Shown here piece after piece: positions 12,131 to 23,130 of a DNA stretch of 64,000 nucleotides. Every line of letters starts with the position of its first letter. Positions within the stretch are counted from its first letter, which is position 1. The stretch is taken from assembly GCF_026914185.1 (NCBI RefSeq), contig NC_070561.1:1984001-2048000 (forward strand), given 5' to 3'. This DNA is from Puccinia triticina (Eukaryota > Basidiomycota > Pucciniomycetes > Pucciniales > Pucciniaceae). A program made the translations under genes and the position numbers. The notes beneath the pieces were generated by a model. That model did not search any database. It was not told where the DNA came from and saw nothing but the letters and a program-made list of their open reading frames with translations.

Positions 12131-12283
12131 AGGGCCCCATTGGGACACCGTGTTGTACATTTATAAATTGTCAGATTTATAAAGCTAGAAATTTGGTGGA
12201 GACAGGGGGCAAATTTGAGGTTGTGTGTTATAAATCTGACAATTTATCATGTATAATGTGGTGTCCAACTGAACTGGCACCTA
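12131..12283. mobile_element. Short inverted-repeat element (MITE), GGGCCCC family
   Basis: Left end GGGCCCCATTGGGACACC and right end GTGGTGTCCAACTG are imperfect inverted repeats. A longer inner inverted repeat is TATAAATTGTCAGATTTATA with TATAAATCTGACAATTTAT. Its centre (GGTGGAGACAGGGGGCAAA) matches, in reverse, the element at 30514-30741, so the two are one family. Confidence 0.65.
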
Positions 12284-12415
12284 AGCTTTGACTTCCTTGA
12301 TTACATTATGGGAAGGAAAACAACTTATCCCAGTTTGAAATGGTAATGCCAAATTTAGACCCCCTTCTCCTACAGGAAAAGCAGTCTTGCCTATTTGAAA
12401 CTCATGAGTATATTA

Positions 12416-12633
12416 GGGGGTTTCAAAGTTGGCCAGATGCAGCTTGCATGCACTTTTGCAAGTCGGTGTTCAAGTTCATTCTTGAACACCAAGTTGCAAA
12501 AGTGCATGCAAGCCACACTGTACTACACCCCCTAAGCCTGTTTGAATGTTTTTTTGAAATTTGGTGTTCAATAAAAGCCTTGAACACCAACTTAAGCGCA
12601 TGCAAGTCGTGCATGGTCAAATTTGAATCCCCC
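12416..12633. mobile_element. MITE with GGGGGTTTCAAAGTTGGCC ends and TTA target duplication
   Basis: Left end GGGGGTTTCAAAGTTGGCC; right end reads GGTCAAATTTGAATCCCCC. Flanked by TTA at 12413-12415 and 12634-12636. Inside, TGCATGCACTTTTGCAA-type words are repeated in both orientations. A second copy is at 36498-36675. The 3-bp duplication suggests a PIF/Harbinger-like mover. Confidence 0.75.
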
Positions 12634-12892
12634 TTACATTGGTCTACTGGGCAACTTCCTGTTGAGATCTGTGAGGCCCACAGAATTTATTTATGGCCCA
12701 ATTTCCCTTCAAAAATCTGGACTTTGTGAGTCTATATCAGTAACTATGAGGTTCCTAAATTTGCTGGAAATCTGTCCACTTGGCTAGCCATTCTGGAGTC
12801 TCAGCCTGGTTCACCTCGAAACTTCACACACCTAGAGTTTCCAAGATTTTGTTAACATAAACAGCAAATGTGAGTTGCCTGACAGTGAGAGC

Positions 12893-13538
12893 AGCGGTGG
12901 GCAGATACGTTACTTTACGTTACAGCAGTGAAATTGGATAACGTAACATCTTTTTAGTTATCCAAATTGGCCATTTTGGTAACGTACAAAATTCTTGCAG
13001 TAAAGTATAGTAAAGTAACTTTTTTTTCAACCTGATTTTTTATGTTTTTGGTAACGTAACTTTTTTGATATAGAGCTTTTTGTAAAGGGGGTTGAGATTA
13101 TTGAAGAAAAGAGCAAGTTGGTATCATGTCTTTAGCTTATTGGTTAAGGCTTGCCTCTCTCAGGTTAGTGATGTTTGAAGTTGTGGGTTCAACCCTCACT
13201 CTGAACAACTTTTAATGTGGCTTCCTGGCAGCATACTGAGTTTATGTGGTTGTTAAGTGTCAACTTGAGTGAACATCTCGCTCATATTGATAAAAACAAC
13301 CACAAATCAGGGCCTTTACCAGAAAGTTACACCAAAGTTACCCAAATCTGGGAAAAAATGTAACGTAACTGGTTTTGTTCAAAATAACCAGGGAACGTAA
13401 CTAGATAAATTGGAGGCCATTTTCTGCAGGAGATATTGTAACTCCAAATTAGATATCTGTAACTAGCAGATAACGTAACTGTAAAGGTTACGTTACCGGC
13501 AGAGTTATCCATTTGGAGAATGTATCTGCCCACCGCTG
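12893..13538. mobile_element. hAT-like MITE with 8-bp target duplication, containing a tRNA-like insert
   Basis: Ends read AGCGGTGGGCAGATAC and GTATCTGCCCACCGCTG, resembling the CAGNGGTGGGCA ends of many hAT elements. Flanked by GTGAGAGC at 12885-12892 and 13539-13546. The interior is made of repeated AACGTAAC/GTTACGTT words in both orientations, plus a tRNA-like segment near 13118-13205. No coding capacity. Confidence 0.8.
13118..13205 (+). repeat. tRNA-like (SINE-type) sequence
   Basis: Shows an A-box-like TTAGCTTATTGGTTAAGG and, about 40 bp on, a B-box-like GGGTTCAACCC whose flanks pair as a T-arm (GTGGG/CTCAC). No full acceptor stem could be drawn, so this is probably a tRNA-derived short interspersed element rather than a working tRNA gene. 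A similar segment lies at 53230-53296 on the other strand. Confidence 0.5.
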
Positions 13539-13546
13539 GTGAGAGC

Positions 13547-14259
13547 AACTTGGTACAAAAGGCTAAACAAATTTTATGAGATCCTTTAGGCCCCTGAGTT
13601 CAGAAAAGGAACCACCTCTACTCCAAGGAACGTGCAATTGGTTGGATTCAGTTTATCACACTTGGACTAGGATTCACTCAAACAAATCAAAATAGGTTGA
13701 TCCCAGCAGTCAAGAAACATACAATGTGTCTTGTTTTTTATTTCATTTGTTGAGATCAACTAATTTTGAGTTTTTTTTGTATGCACAGCCTAGTTTTATG
13801 CCCTCGGGCTCAACCCAGGCAATTGTGCTGGTAGCACTGCATGAAAACATCAGGCAAGTGACAGCAGTTAACATGAGGTGTTCTCCTGTGTAACTTGCAT
13901 TCTAGCTCCACTCAAGCAGACATTGGTTGTTTTTGCACAGTCACTGTGCATTGAAGCTTGGTCAAAGGCAAACTATGACAAAGGCTGAAGTTCCATCACC
14001 AGATTCCTTAGAGCTCTCACATGTCAACTGGTGGTACTTGCTTGAATTTTTCATTTAGTGTAGGGCTGATCTTTTCAAGATGCCTATACTTCAGTATGTT
14101 TCTATCAAATCCTGTGTTGTATTTAGTCTACACTGGCTCTGATCCAATAGTGCTTACTTACTGACTTGCCAAATTTTTATTTGTGTTCTGCACTGACACA
14201 AGACCCAGTATCTGTGAGTTTCAGTCCCTCAGCCTGGTCCACCTCAACAGATTGAGGTA
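13547..14259. other. Intergenic, nothing recognised
   Basis: About 0.7 kb with no open frame of note and no clear repeat. Confidence 0.45.
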
Positions 14260-14261
14260 TA

Positions 14262-15252
14262 CAGTGCGGGACACCACTTTTGTGCTAGCCCCCTGGGGGT
14301 GTCCCAAATGTTGGGCTTGAGAAATTCACAAAAATCCCCCGATACCCCGGGGGTTGTGGGGAGGGTTAGGGGAGTGACCAGTGTAAAAATCACGAGTCCA
14401 AGTGCAAGATTTCTTTCCCCACCCTCCAAGATGGCGCCTACATATGACAACAGAACAAAGAGCTCAGATCAAAAGACAAAGAAAAGAGTCCTTACTTCAA
14501 AGAAAATCCTCCTCAAGCCAACCAAAAAAGCCGCTGAAACCCTTCTTGCAGCCTTGAAAACCGCCTGTTGTCCTTATTGCTGACAAAGACAACCCTATTT
14601 TAATTGAAAGCAAGAATGATCAGGATAATTGTGGTCTATTCAAAACTCCTCTCTTAGAAAAATATCAACAAGAAGAAATTGCTATGGCTGAAGAGATTCA
14701 ACAGATGCTTAATTGGTGTCGCAATGGCAAAACCTCCAACGAAAATGATGAAGTTGACAAAGCTACCAGGAAGATCTTGTGGCCAATCTTGTAATCAAAG
14801 GATAAAGAAGAGCAAGCACAGAAGAAAAGGCAAATTCTCAAAAGTGGAAATTCAAAGTACAAGATGCCAGTTCCTAGCTCCAACCCGAACTCAAAGAAAC
14901 TTGTTCTTTTCCTATGAATACAAGGCCTTGGTTTTGTACCGCAATGCTTCAAAACCCACTATAAGTGCATAATATACACTTAATACATAGTCTATATGCA
15001 TAATGCACCTCCATAGTGCCATACTATGGCCTGTAAGTCCATGTGTCCCAAATCCAAACCACCCAAAAAGTGAAACTTTTTTCTGAGCAGTGCCACAGAG
15101 CTGGCAAGATATTTATAGAATCCCCTAGCTCTGTAGAGCTCAAAAATGTCACTTTGGTGTATTTTACATGATATATGTAAACCCTGATAGGTCTCAAAAA
15201 ATAAAAACATTTTTGCGGGCGCGGGCTAGCACAAAAGTGACGTCCCGCACTG
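14262..15252. mobile_element. Degenerate Tc1/mariner-like element, about 1 kb
   Basis: Terminal inverted repeats of about 30 bp: left CAGTGCGGGACACCACTTTT, right ending AGTGACGTCCCGCACTG with matching GGGCTAGCACAAA inside. Both ends abut TA (14260-14261 and 15253-15254), the Tc1/mariner target. The interior has broken frames, for example a Lys-rich stretch from about 14431 (MAPTYDNRTKSSDQ), consistent with the start of a decayed transposase, but no DDE core is left. Confidence 0.75.
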
Positions 15253-15728
15253 TAGTCCCCCCAGCATTTACAACCCTGAAAAATGGTCAAAATATTCAAG
15301 AGCTTTCAGATTTAGTTTGGTACCAATCCCCTATTTTTGGTGGAAAAAACTTTTTGGAATAATAATTTTTTTGCAAAATCAAAACAGCCTTTTTTGGCAG
15401 GCAAGGATCTATATGATTTTACCTTGTGAATACAAAAATGTAGATCCAGAAGAGTTGAAGATCTCAAAAGAATCCACAATGATTGGAAGAATGTGTGAAC
15501 AGAACAGTAGCTTCCCCTTTTCTATTCATGAAAATTCATATGCAGTTCTTCACAATTTAATAGGTTTGCAGAGGTATGGGGCCCCGTTTTTTCATTTCTT
15601 GGTCTGACAGCCCTCTACTAACATTGTAGGAGGTAATTCAAGCAGCCATAACTTTAAGCAGCCATTAGTACAATCTCCTCTATTCAGAATATCAAAGCAC
15701 CATCCACTTATTGGGGGTTCACATTATG

Positions 15729-16318
15729 GCTTTGTTTGGAGCCAATATAAATATAGGTGATATAATCATTGGTTAATTCAATGAAAACTACAAAATTCAA
15801 CATAAAGCCTCCAAATATTTTTTCTAGGCAACCTACAATACTGGTCTCTTCAATTATGAAGTCAGATTCAACTGATTCAGCCATATTCAGTACTGTAGTA
15901 CCATTATATTGCTTTTGACCAAAACAAAGCAATATAATGGTATCATGGTGCTGAAGATGGCTGAATCAGTTAAATCTGACTTCATAGTTGATGAGACCAG
16001 TACTGTAGGTTTCCTGCAAAAAAAAAATGGATTCTTTATGTTGAGTTTTGTATTTTTTATTGAATTTACAAATGATTATATCACCTATATTTATATTAGG
16101 GGGGTTCACAATAGGATAAAAGTAAAATTTTAGAGTCAATTTGAAGGTCTTTATCAACAAATTTTTAACAATCTGGCAAGGTGTACAGGACTGGGCATCC
16201 CCTGAGAATCAGAGCAACGTCTTTATTTTTTAAAAAGTTGTTCATAAAGGCTTAAAATTAGCTCTAAAGTTTTATTTTTATCCTATTGTGAACCCCCCTA
16301 TTGGCTTCAAACGGGTCC
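15729..16318. mobile_element. Foldback MITE, copy 1 (interrupted)
   Basis: Long palindrome starting GCTTTGTTTGGAGCC and ending GGCTTCAAACGGGTCC, almost identical to the uninterrupted copy at 47608-47991. Both arms carry ATATAAATATAGGTGATA and AACTGATTCAGCCAT words in opposite orientation around a short centre (GCTTTTGACCAAAAC). Its right end is split by the element at 16098-16299, which explains its greater length. Confidence 0.8.
16098..16299. mobile_element. Inner MITE (GGGGGGTTCACAATAGG ends) inserted in the foldback element
   Basis: Perfect-looking ends: AGGGGGGTTCACAATAGGAT and ATCCTATTGTGAACCCCCCT. Flanked by ATT on both sides (16095-16097, 16300-16302). Removing it with one ATT copy gives the unbroken TATATTGGCT junction seen in the intact foldback copy at 47608-47991. 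Confidence 0.82.
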
Positions 16319-16508
16319 TATATGATATTAAAAAAATCAGAGATAATTTCAAGGCCCTTATTCACAAGTTTTTAAAAATTTGGCAACATGTTTGGATTTG
16401 GGCATCTTGTGGTAATCAGAAAAACTCCTCCATTTTTTTACAATGTTGGTGATAAACCCCTTAAAATGGGCTTTAAAGTTTTGTTAATTTCTATGGTAAA
16501 CCCCTCTA

Positions 16509-18662
16509 TTTTAAAAAAATCCTCTGGTCCTACCTTTCATAATGTGGGTTTGAAAATAATTCCTGTCGCAACCAATGCTATGAATTTGAGCATAGCCTTG
16601 TTTGGCCTCCCGTGGGAACGCATGTCATTGTTAAGCTAGGTGAGTATGTAGTGAACAGCGAGCTTGAAGAGCTGAGCTGAGCAGAGCTGACCAAGAGATG
16701 TGCATAGCGCGACTGATGCATTCTTGACAAAGAAATGTTCGAGCTGTTCAAGCGTATCTCAGTCATGATCTGAGTGTATGCAGCCGCTGACAGGCCAGCG
16801 AGGGCCAGCGCCGATCGCCGATGATCGCACACGAATCGACCGACAATGACCGAGGCAAAAAAGGGCTGCAAGCAGTCGATCTCGATTCCAAATGGAAATA
16901 GTAACAAACTTATAAGGCGGAGTTGTGCTTGCCCAGTCAAGGGTGTTAAATACATGATCATCATCCCGCTTCACATCTTATCTATCTCCGCCCCTCTCCG
17001 ACTGGTCTGCCAGGTGCCTTTCTGATTGTTACGGTGACCTACCGCACGCCGCAAGCGCATGTTGCTTCTCCTTTTTTTTATCGACTCCGTTCGAAAGTTC
17101 AAGACAGTTCAAGATGACTTGGCACGTTCCAGCTTACATTCAGAATATACATTAATAAGGCTGTCGTTCCAATGGTGAGTGGCGGTTCTCGGGAAGGCAT
17201 TGTGTTAATCCGTCATGTTCAGCATGATATCCTGTTTTCTGCGTTGCCGACTTTCAAGGCTTTAATGTTTGATAAGCTTTCCCGCAAAGACCAAGGGATG
17301 GAAGCTGGGTTTAAGGTCAATTACATCACACCGACCATCCAGGACCCTCTTTTTTTGCTCGCTGCTGGTATTGGGATGTCTTGGGACTGAGAATCGCGCC
17401 AGGGATTTCGCTGGAACGAAGGGATGATGGATGGTCTGTATAAACAAAGTGAGTGCCATGTTGGAAGACAAAGTAAGACGAAATCTGGATCGAATGCTAC
17501 CAGGATCCAATGCTCCCTCATACTTAAATATTAGAATATCTTTTCTATATCACGGTTTGGTTGGCTTTTTTTTGAGTATTGGATTTGGGAAGCGTCAAGC
17601 GATGAAAAGATTGGATGACAATCCGGCGGAGGCTATTTCTGCCTGTGTCTCTCGATGCGCGGTAATGGCGTATTGATAAACTTGCCCTCTCCTTGCGTCA
17701 AGAGGTGATAAGTTTACCCTTTGTACATGGCCGGCCTGTAGACACACAGCTGCCTGGATCGGATTTCTTGAGCCGAACACAGTCCCTCTTTCATGTCCGC
17801 TTATATGGAGTAAATACATAAAATGGTTATTTGTTTGTGTTAGGATATCTGGGTGCAGCTCTTCCGATCTGGAGGGCGTTGAAAGATGGTTTGAGGTGAG
17901 ATTCACGAATCGACAAATCATGATGGATGATGATGGATGGTGGGAATGCAGCACTCCATGCAAATCTTGCAGTCCTCTCAAAACCTGGTTGAACTTGCAA
18001 GGGAGGCGCGTGTGGTATGACAGAAGAAACCCTTATCTTACCAGCCGTCCTTGTAGCGATACACAATTCTTAGAACTTATTCTAGTCTACGAAATCACCA
18101 GTCCGTTGCCTGCTTTGACGTTTGGCGTAATTGACCTTTTCCATTGGGTCGGTCTTTTTGTCTGGCATTCGACATTGTTTTTTATTTCTTTGGAACTGGA
18201 GAAAAGCAGTCAACTGGTTTTGAGCTCCAGCGGGATGGTTCGTCTTTTGTTGATAAATTACCTTTTCCAGTCTCCAGGCCAGCGGGAGTCCTGTCCAGAG
18301 TCGACAAAAGAAAAAAATTGATTATCTTGACATCGGACACATCAACCTTTTCGAATCTGTCAGTCATCCATCCTTTCCATAAAAACCCGACTGGGGCGAC
18401 GCGCTTCTTATCTGGTCTGTTGAGGACCATGTTATCTCTCCTGCGGATTTATACGTGCTGATTGTAGTCTTCACTCACTCAGCCTTGCATTTCGACAAGT
18501 AAAAAAAAAACTCAATTGGAAAGCGTTCTTCGACCCGAACCGGCTTCCTCGTTCCCGGGTCCTCGACTACATATCGCAAACAATACTCATCTCATTTCTC
18601 TTTGCTCTCATCCAGATCCTCCTTAAGCTTCATCATCTCCGCCCTTCCCCACCATCTCAGCC
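16509..18662. other. Intergenic, upstream of GGPP synthase, no gene recognised
   Basis: 2.1 kb. Frames at 17172-17390, 17431-17676 and 17896-18321 are short and match no family I know. The last 200 bp before the GGPP synthase start are pyrimidine-rich (CTCATCC/TTCCCC words), as is common just upstream of fungal housekeeping genes. Confidence 0.5.
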
Positions 18663-20557
18663 ATGGCTGTGTCAAACGGAATCAATATGGAGCTCGATTC
18701 ACCCCAGCTCAATGGGATTGAAGAGCGCTACAGTAACTTCTTTGAAAAGATGAAAGACAACAATCCTGATTGGTCTGAGCCACAAGAGAGAGTCAGTATA
18801 CGTAGTTATCCCTCCTACGGCCATCCTCCTCTGCACCGAAAAATCGACCCAGAGCTCATCAGACTGTGATCCCTTAGATTTTGTTAGAGCCTTTTACTTA
18901 TCTCACCTCGACCCCGGGAAAGGAGATTCGGTCGATGATGATTGATGCCTTCAATCATTGGCTCTTCGTACCCGCTGAGCAGCTCAACGTGGTCAAACGG
19001 ATTGTTGGCCTTCTTCATACAGCCAGTCTTCTGTTAGTCCTCTTTTGTCTTTCCACATGTGCCTGGCCTTCTTCTCTTTGCCTCCTTCAGCCCTTGCTGA
19101 CCATCAACACCCTTCATCTGTATTCGCACAGCATGGATGATGTAGAGGATGGCTCCGAATTGCGTCGCGGGATCCCAGGTTCGGAGCACCTTCTTTCTTC
19201 TATTCTTCCCTCTCCTCGAGGGTAGAAAAATATGTAGCAAGCGCTTGCTGAACCACGGCGCCCTTTTAACAGTGGCACACAAGATTTATGGTATCCCCCA
19301 AACTATCAATACGGCTAAGTTGAGTGCTCCGTCTCTAATGTCTAGCCAGCAGATGATCCCATTTCGCTCCAACAAACCCACTGGCGCTGATTTTAGCTTG
19401 TGCTGTAAACCAGTTATGTCTATTTTTTGGCCTACCAAGAGCTATCCATGTTACATCCTTCTCAAGATAGCTCTGCCTCGAACCTTTGGAAGCTCATCAA
19501 TGGTAAGCTCGGTTCCCGCCCCATTAACCCATTAACCCATCCCGAATTACATGTGCTAACGACTAATTCTATCACACTCCAGAGGAACTGCTAAGGCTAC
19601 ATCGCGGTCAAGGTATGGACCTATATTGGCGAGACTCCTTGACCTGCCCCACCGAGGAAGAATACATCCAAATGGTCAAAAATAGCAAGTCTCACTACAC
19701 CGAATTGCCAGCTCGATACATCCAATCATCACCAGCTTTCACCCAATGCTCATTCTATGTTCTCAATACCTTTTGTTAGAAACCGGCGGTCTGTTCAGGA
19801 TTGCAATCAAGCTCATGATGGCCATGTCACCGCTTAGAGAAATTCCGTGAGTCACGCTGGTCATCCAAATAATCCATCAACACTTGCTAGAACGATTCAA
19901 ATTCGAAAGCAGTTTATCTAACTTTTGCTTTTCTTACCGCAGAGATTACGTTCCCTTGGTGGATTTAATGGGGATCATCTTTCAGATAAGAGACGATTTG
20001 TTAAACCTGTCATCAGTCGTCAGTTTCTCCTCTGGAAAACCGAGTTTTGCATGTGGATTGACGCTCATCTAATCAAAACTGTCCCGATGAAATAGTACAC
20101 CGTCAACAAGGGTTATTGTGAAGACCTGACCGAGGGCAAGTTCAGTTTCCCGATCGTCCACGCCATCAGGGCGGACCCCTCGAATCACCAGCTACTCAGT
20201 TGAGTGACCTTCAGCATTCTTTTCTGTTTCCCTCGGTATTTGTTTCTCTCCCCATCATATGCAACAACTTACCGGTTCAATCGACGACCTTCTTTTACCA
20301 CAGACGTCCTGCGACAACGTCCGACAGACGATGGGATCAAATCCTATGCGGTCAGCTACATGAAGGAGAAGACCAAGTCCCTGGCCTACACTCGGATGGT
20401 CTTGACCGTCCTTGAGGGTCAAGCGGATAAAGAGGTCGCCCGCTTGGGTGACAACTCCGCATTGCGATCGATCCTCTCTATGATGCACGTCGCTCCTTCG
20501 CCCGCCCAGTCCAATGGCTCTCCACCCGCTCAGTCCAATGGCTCTCCGCCCGCCTAA
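18663..20557 (+). CDS. BTS1: Geranylgeranyl diphosphate synthase
   Basis: Trans-prenyltransferase that condenses farnesyl diphosphate with isopentenyl diphosphate to GGPP for protein prenylation and carotenoids. Ten exons: 18663-18791, 18878-19032, 19132-19178, 19273-19318, 19414-19502, 19583-19684, 19780-19846, 19943-20018, 20096-20198 and 20304-20557. They give 355 residues in one frame. Landmarks in order: [17 protein letters not shown], the first Asp-rich motif [37 protein letters not shown], the second Asp-rich motif [10 protein letters not shown] and [20 protein letters not shown]. The sixth intron (19685-19779) starts with GC instead of GT, and reading phase allows no GT alternative there. 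The C-terminus ends in a duplicated SPPAQSNG run. The symbol is that of the yeast orthologue. Confidence 0.95.
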
Positions 20558-21477
20558 AACTTCGCTAATCTCATCCAAATGCGACCTGGTCGAGTCGATC
20601 TCTCCGTCTCTCTTTTCTCAATCCGAACCGAATATACCAGAGGAACCACGCGATCTGGGACCCTGCTTTTCCTCACCGCCGAATTTGTAGCTTTCCCCAC
20701 TCTTTCTCCATTATCACAAACGTTCATACAAATCAACTAAAAACAACAAGAACAACACACAGAAGAGTTTCTCAGGTCTTTTATCATAGACTTTTTGCAT
20801 CAAGCTGTATTTTTCTTTTCCTTTCTAAATTATTGCTATCCTTCAAAATTCTAACAAAAAACACACTAGATTTTTGTTTTGTAAAAAAGAGTATTCAATA
20901 CAAATACGTATACACACACAATCTTCGAAGTAAACAACTATTTGTATGTATCACCCTCTCATTGAACTTCTTCTTCATGCAAGCTTCGCGAGACCTGTCG
21001 ATGTTTTTCCAGAGCAGAGAAAGAGAGAGGGAATTGTGGAGACTGTGTAACCCAACCTTCTTGGGGTTAACAAAATAGGCAACAGTCAACAGATTAATCT
21101 GAGCAGGTCATGAGCTGTTGCCCTACAAGAGACCACTGGACAATTCTTTGAAGCGCGCAATCTAATCAACTAGTTAGATTTCATGCTTTTCCTGTGAGAT
21201 GTTTGGGCCTCCTTGCGGATCAGAACAGTCGTCAGCCATACAACACCCTTCTCTTCCCGCGTCACCTGGCTCTAGAAATACAAGATTTTGGAGGTGTTTC
21301 ATATTTAAATACAACTATGGATTCGCAACCTGTGGTACAAAGGGAAAGACATTTTAACCTCGTCAAAGCAGCCTAGCTGAGCAATGAACAAATCAGCTTA
21401 CTCAACCAGAAAATAAAATATCAAAGATGGAAGACGCAGTGGGTAAATGTCAGTTTTTGGGTGCCTGCCAGAAGAAT
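20558..21477. other. 3' flanks of convergent GGPP synthase and Dad2 genes
   Basis: About 0.9 kb between two gene ends. AT-rich with no credible gene. It should hold both polyadenylation regions. Confidence 0.5.
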
Positions 21478-22078
21478 TTATCGTTCGTCTTCCTGGGCCG
21501 ATCCTACGGGGATCCGAACGAGCATGTCTACTGGGGCCTGGGATGAGTTCTTGATCGCATTAGCCCGCGTAGCTAGGAAACGAACGATTCCGCCGAGAAA
21601 CAGGAAGATATCAATAATCGATGCCGGCATCTGGGACTGCAGGGATTTCTTACCGATCGCTAGATGGGCGGCTCGGAAGACATTTTGCCACCGCTGGACG
21701 ACGGATTCGGTGACTGATCGGTCAAGATGGGCAGGGAGGATGTGAATAAGTGGGTGGGTTGAATTCGAGATTGAACGGAAAACAGTGAGAGTCAATCGAC
21801 GTACTCAATGCCCCATCAGCACCCTGTGCGAATTGGTGGCTGAGTTGTTCGAGTTGGACGGCCATCCCATGCGACAGTTGGTTGAGCTGGACGAGTGCCT
21901 CCAGTTCGTGCTGCTTCTCGATCAGCCGGAGGGCTGTTGGCGTCAGTCTATTGTTGGACATCGGATCGGTCGATCGGCCGAGGTTCCTTTCTGGGTTTCT
22001 GGCTGGTTTCTTGCCGAAGTGGTGTTCTCTTCCGGTTCGGTTGACATCCTCCCCCGTCACCCCCGCCCCCGTGTCCAT
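21478..22078 (-). CDS. DAD2: DASH/Dam1 complex subunit Dad2
   Basis: Small coiled-coil subunit of the ring complex that couples kinetochores to spindle microtubules. Two exons: 21805-22078 and 21478-21713, phase-consistent, intron 91 nt. The conserved core runs LIEKQHELEALVQLN, MAVQLEQLSHQFAQGADG, then VVQRWQNVFRAAHLAI, and the C-terminus has the usual LVRIPV ending. From the ATG at 22078 the product is 169 residues. A second in-frame ATG at 21961 (MSNNRLTPTAL) gives 130 residues, closer to the family's normal size, and may be the true start. Divergent from MDM12, with 130-250 bp between starts. Confidence 0.8.
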
Positions 22079-22209
22079 ATATGCGCACCTCGGTCCAACT
22101 CAAGCAAGGGGCAGGCTGTGATGAGCCGCTGATCGAGGCAGGATAGCAAGGAATCGGACATGGTAGCGAATTCCAAACACGAACTCAAGAAGAAGATCTC
22201 GCAAAGCAA

Positions 22210-23008
22210 ATGTCAATCGAAATCGACTGGCTCTCACTCACACCCTCGATAGCCGAGAAGCTGACCGAAAGGCTCAATGGGCTCCTGGCCAATCTAGCGA
22301 CGCCAGAGTTCCTTGGTCCGATCAGGATCCAATCGATCGATTTTGGCGACATCGCGCCGGAGGTAGAGATCATCGATATCCGGGACGTCAGTCGGGGGTT
22401 CCGGATAGCCGATGGTGAGAGCCATCTGTCCGGCTCGCCAGAGTGCTCCTCGGCGCCAACGATCAAGCCGGACGACGACGGACATTCCCAGCCCTCGTTG
22501 CAAATCCACCTGCGGCTGAGCTACGACGGCAACCTCCGCCTCCGCTTCTCCACCGCCCTCGTCCTCAACCATCCGGCGGCCGAGTTTATGAGTCTGCCAC
22601 TGCGGGCGACTCTCGTCGGCGTCGGGTTTGATGCCGAGATCATCCTGGCTATCGAGGGCGACCGCTCCAAGTTCCATCTTAGCATCCTCGAACCACCCCA
22701 CTCCGATCTCCCTCTCTACGACGATAGCGCTGAGAACGGGGTCAAGCGCAACTCTATCGGCGCCCGCATCCTCCCCCATCTCTTTGTCGAGACTGAAGTC
22801 GGAAATGCCGATCGTCACGTCTTGAGGAACGTCGGGAAGGTCGAAAGGTTCCTCACTGAAACCGCTCGGACCTTGATCTGCGAGGAATTCCTCTACCCGG
22901 TAAGCTCCTTCGACTTTCACTATTCGTGTATCCAGTTTTTGATCTCTTTTGTTATTTTATCTTCGCAAACTTACCTCGCAGACCTTCCAGACGTTTGAAT
23001 GGGATTGA
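22210..23008 (+). CDS. MDM12: ERMES complex subunit Mdm12
   Basis: SMP-domain lipid-transfer protein of the ER-mitochondria tether. Exons 22210-22899 and 22982-23008; 238 residues. Family landmarks: N-terminal MSIEIDWLSLTPSIAEKL, IRIQSIDFGDIAPEVEIIDI, LQIHLRLSYDGNLRLRFSTA, the LPLRATLVGVGFDAEI strand, LPHLFVETEVGNADRHVLRN and the terminal FLTETARTLICEEFLYP joined to TFQTFEWD. Length is shorter than many fungal Mdm12 proteins because the usual low-complexity inserts are brief. About 70 bp of its coding sequence recur inverted at 24328-24402. Confidence 0.93.
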
Positions 23009-23130
23009 ATGATCATCATCTATACCCTAATCTCATGACCACTTCCCCCCTACAAATAACATATATAAATGCAAATGTTTTTTTATAGCTTGGACGAGTA
23101 ACAATGATTTCATTCAAACAAAACAATGTT

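Larger units (their letters stand above)
15711..16508. mobile_element. Outer MITE of a three-level nest
   Basis: Left end GGGGGTTCACA at about 15713; right end GGTAAACCCCT near 16500. The sequence from 16325 to 16508 is clearly homologous to the inner element at 16098-16299 (shared AAGGCCCTTATTCACAAGTTTTT-type stretches). The left and right parts are separated by the foldback element at 15729-16318, so this copy is the oldest of the three layers. Confidence 0.65.

Noticed and set aside
13118..13205. Genuine tRNA gene
   Set aside because: A-box, B-box and T-arm are suggestive, but no acceptor stem or clear anticodon arm could be drawn.
22294..22920. 208-codon minus-strand frame opposite MDM12
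   Set aside because: Antisense shadow; the plus-strand product matches Mdm12 throughout.
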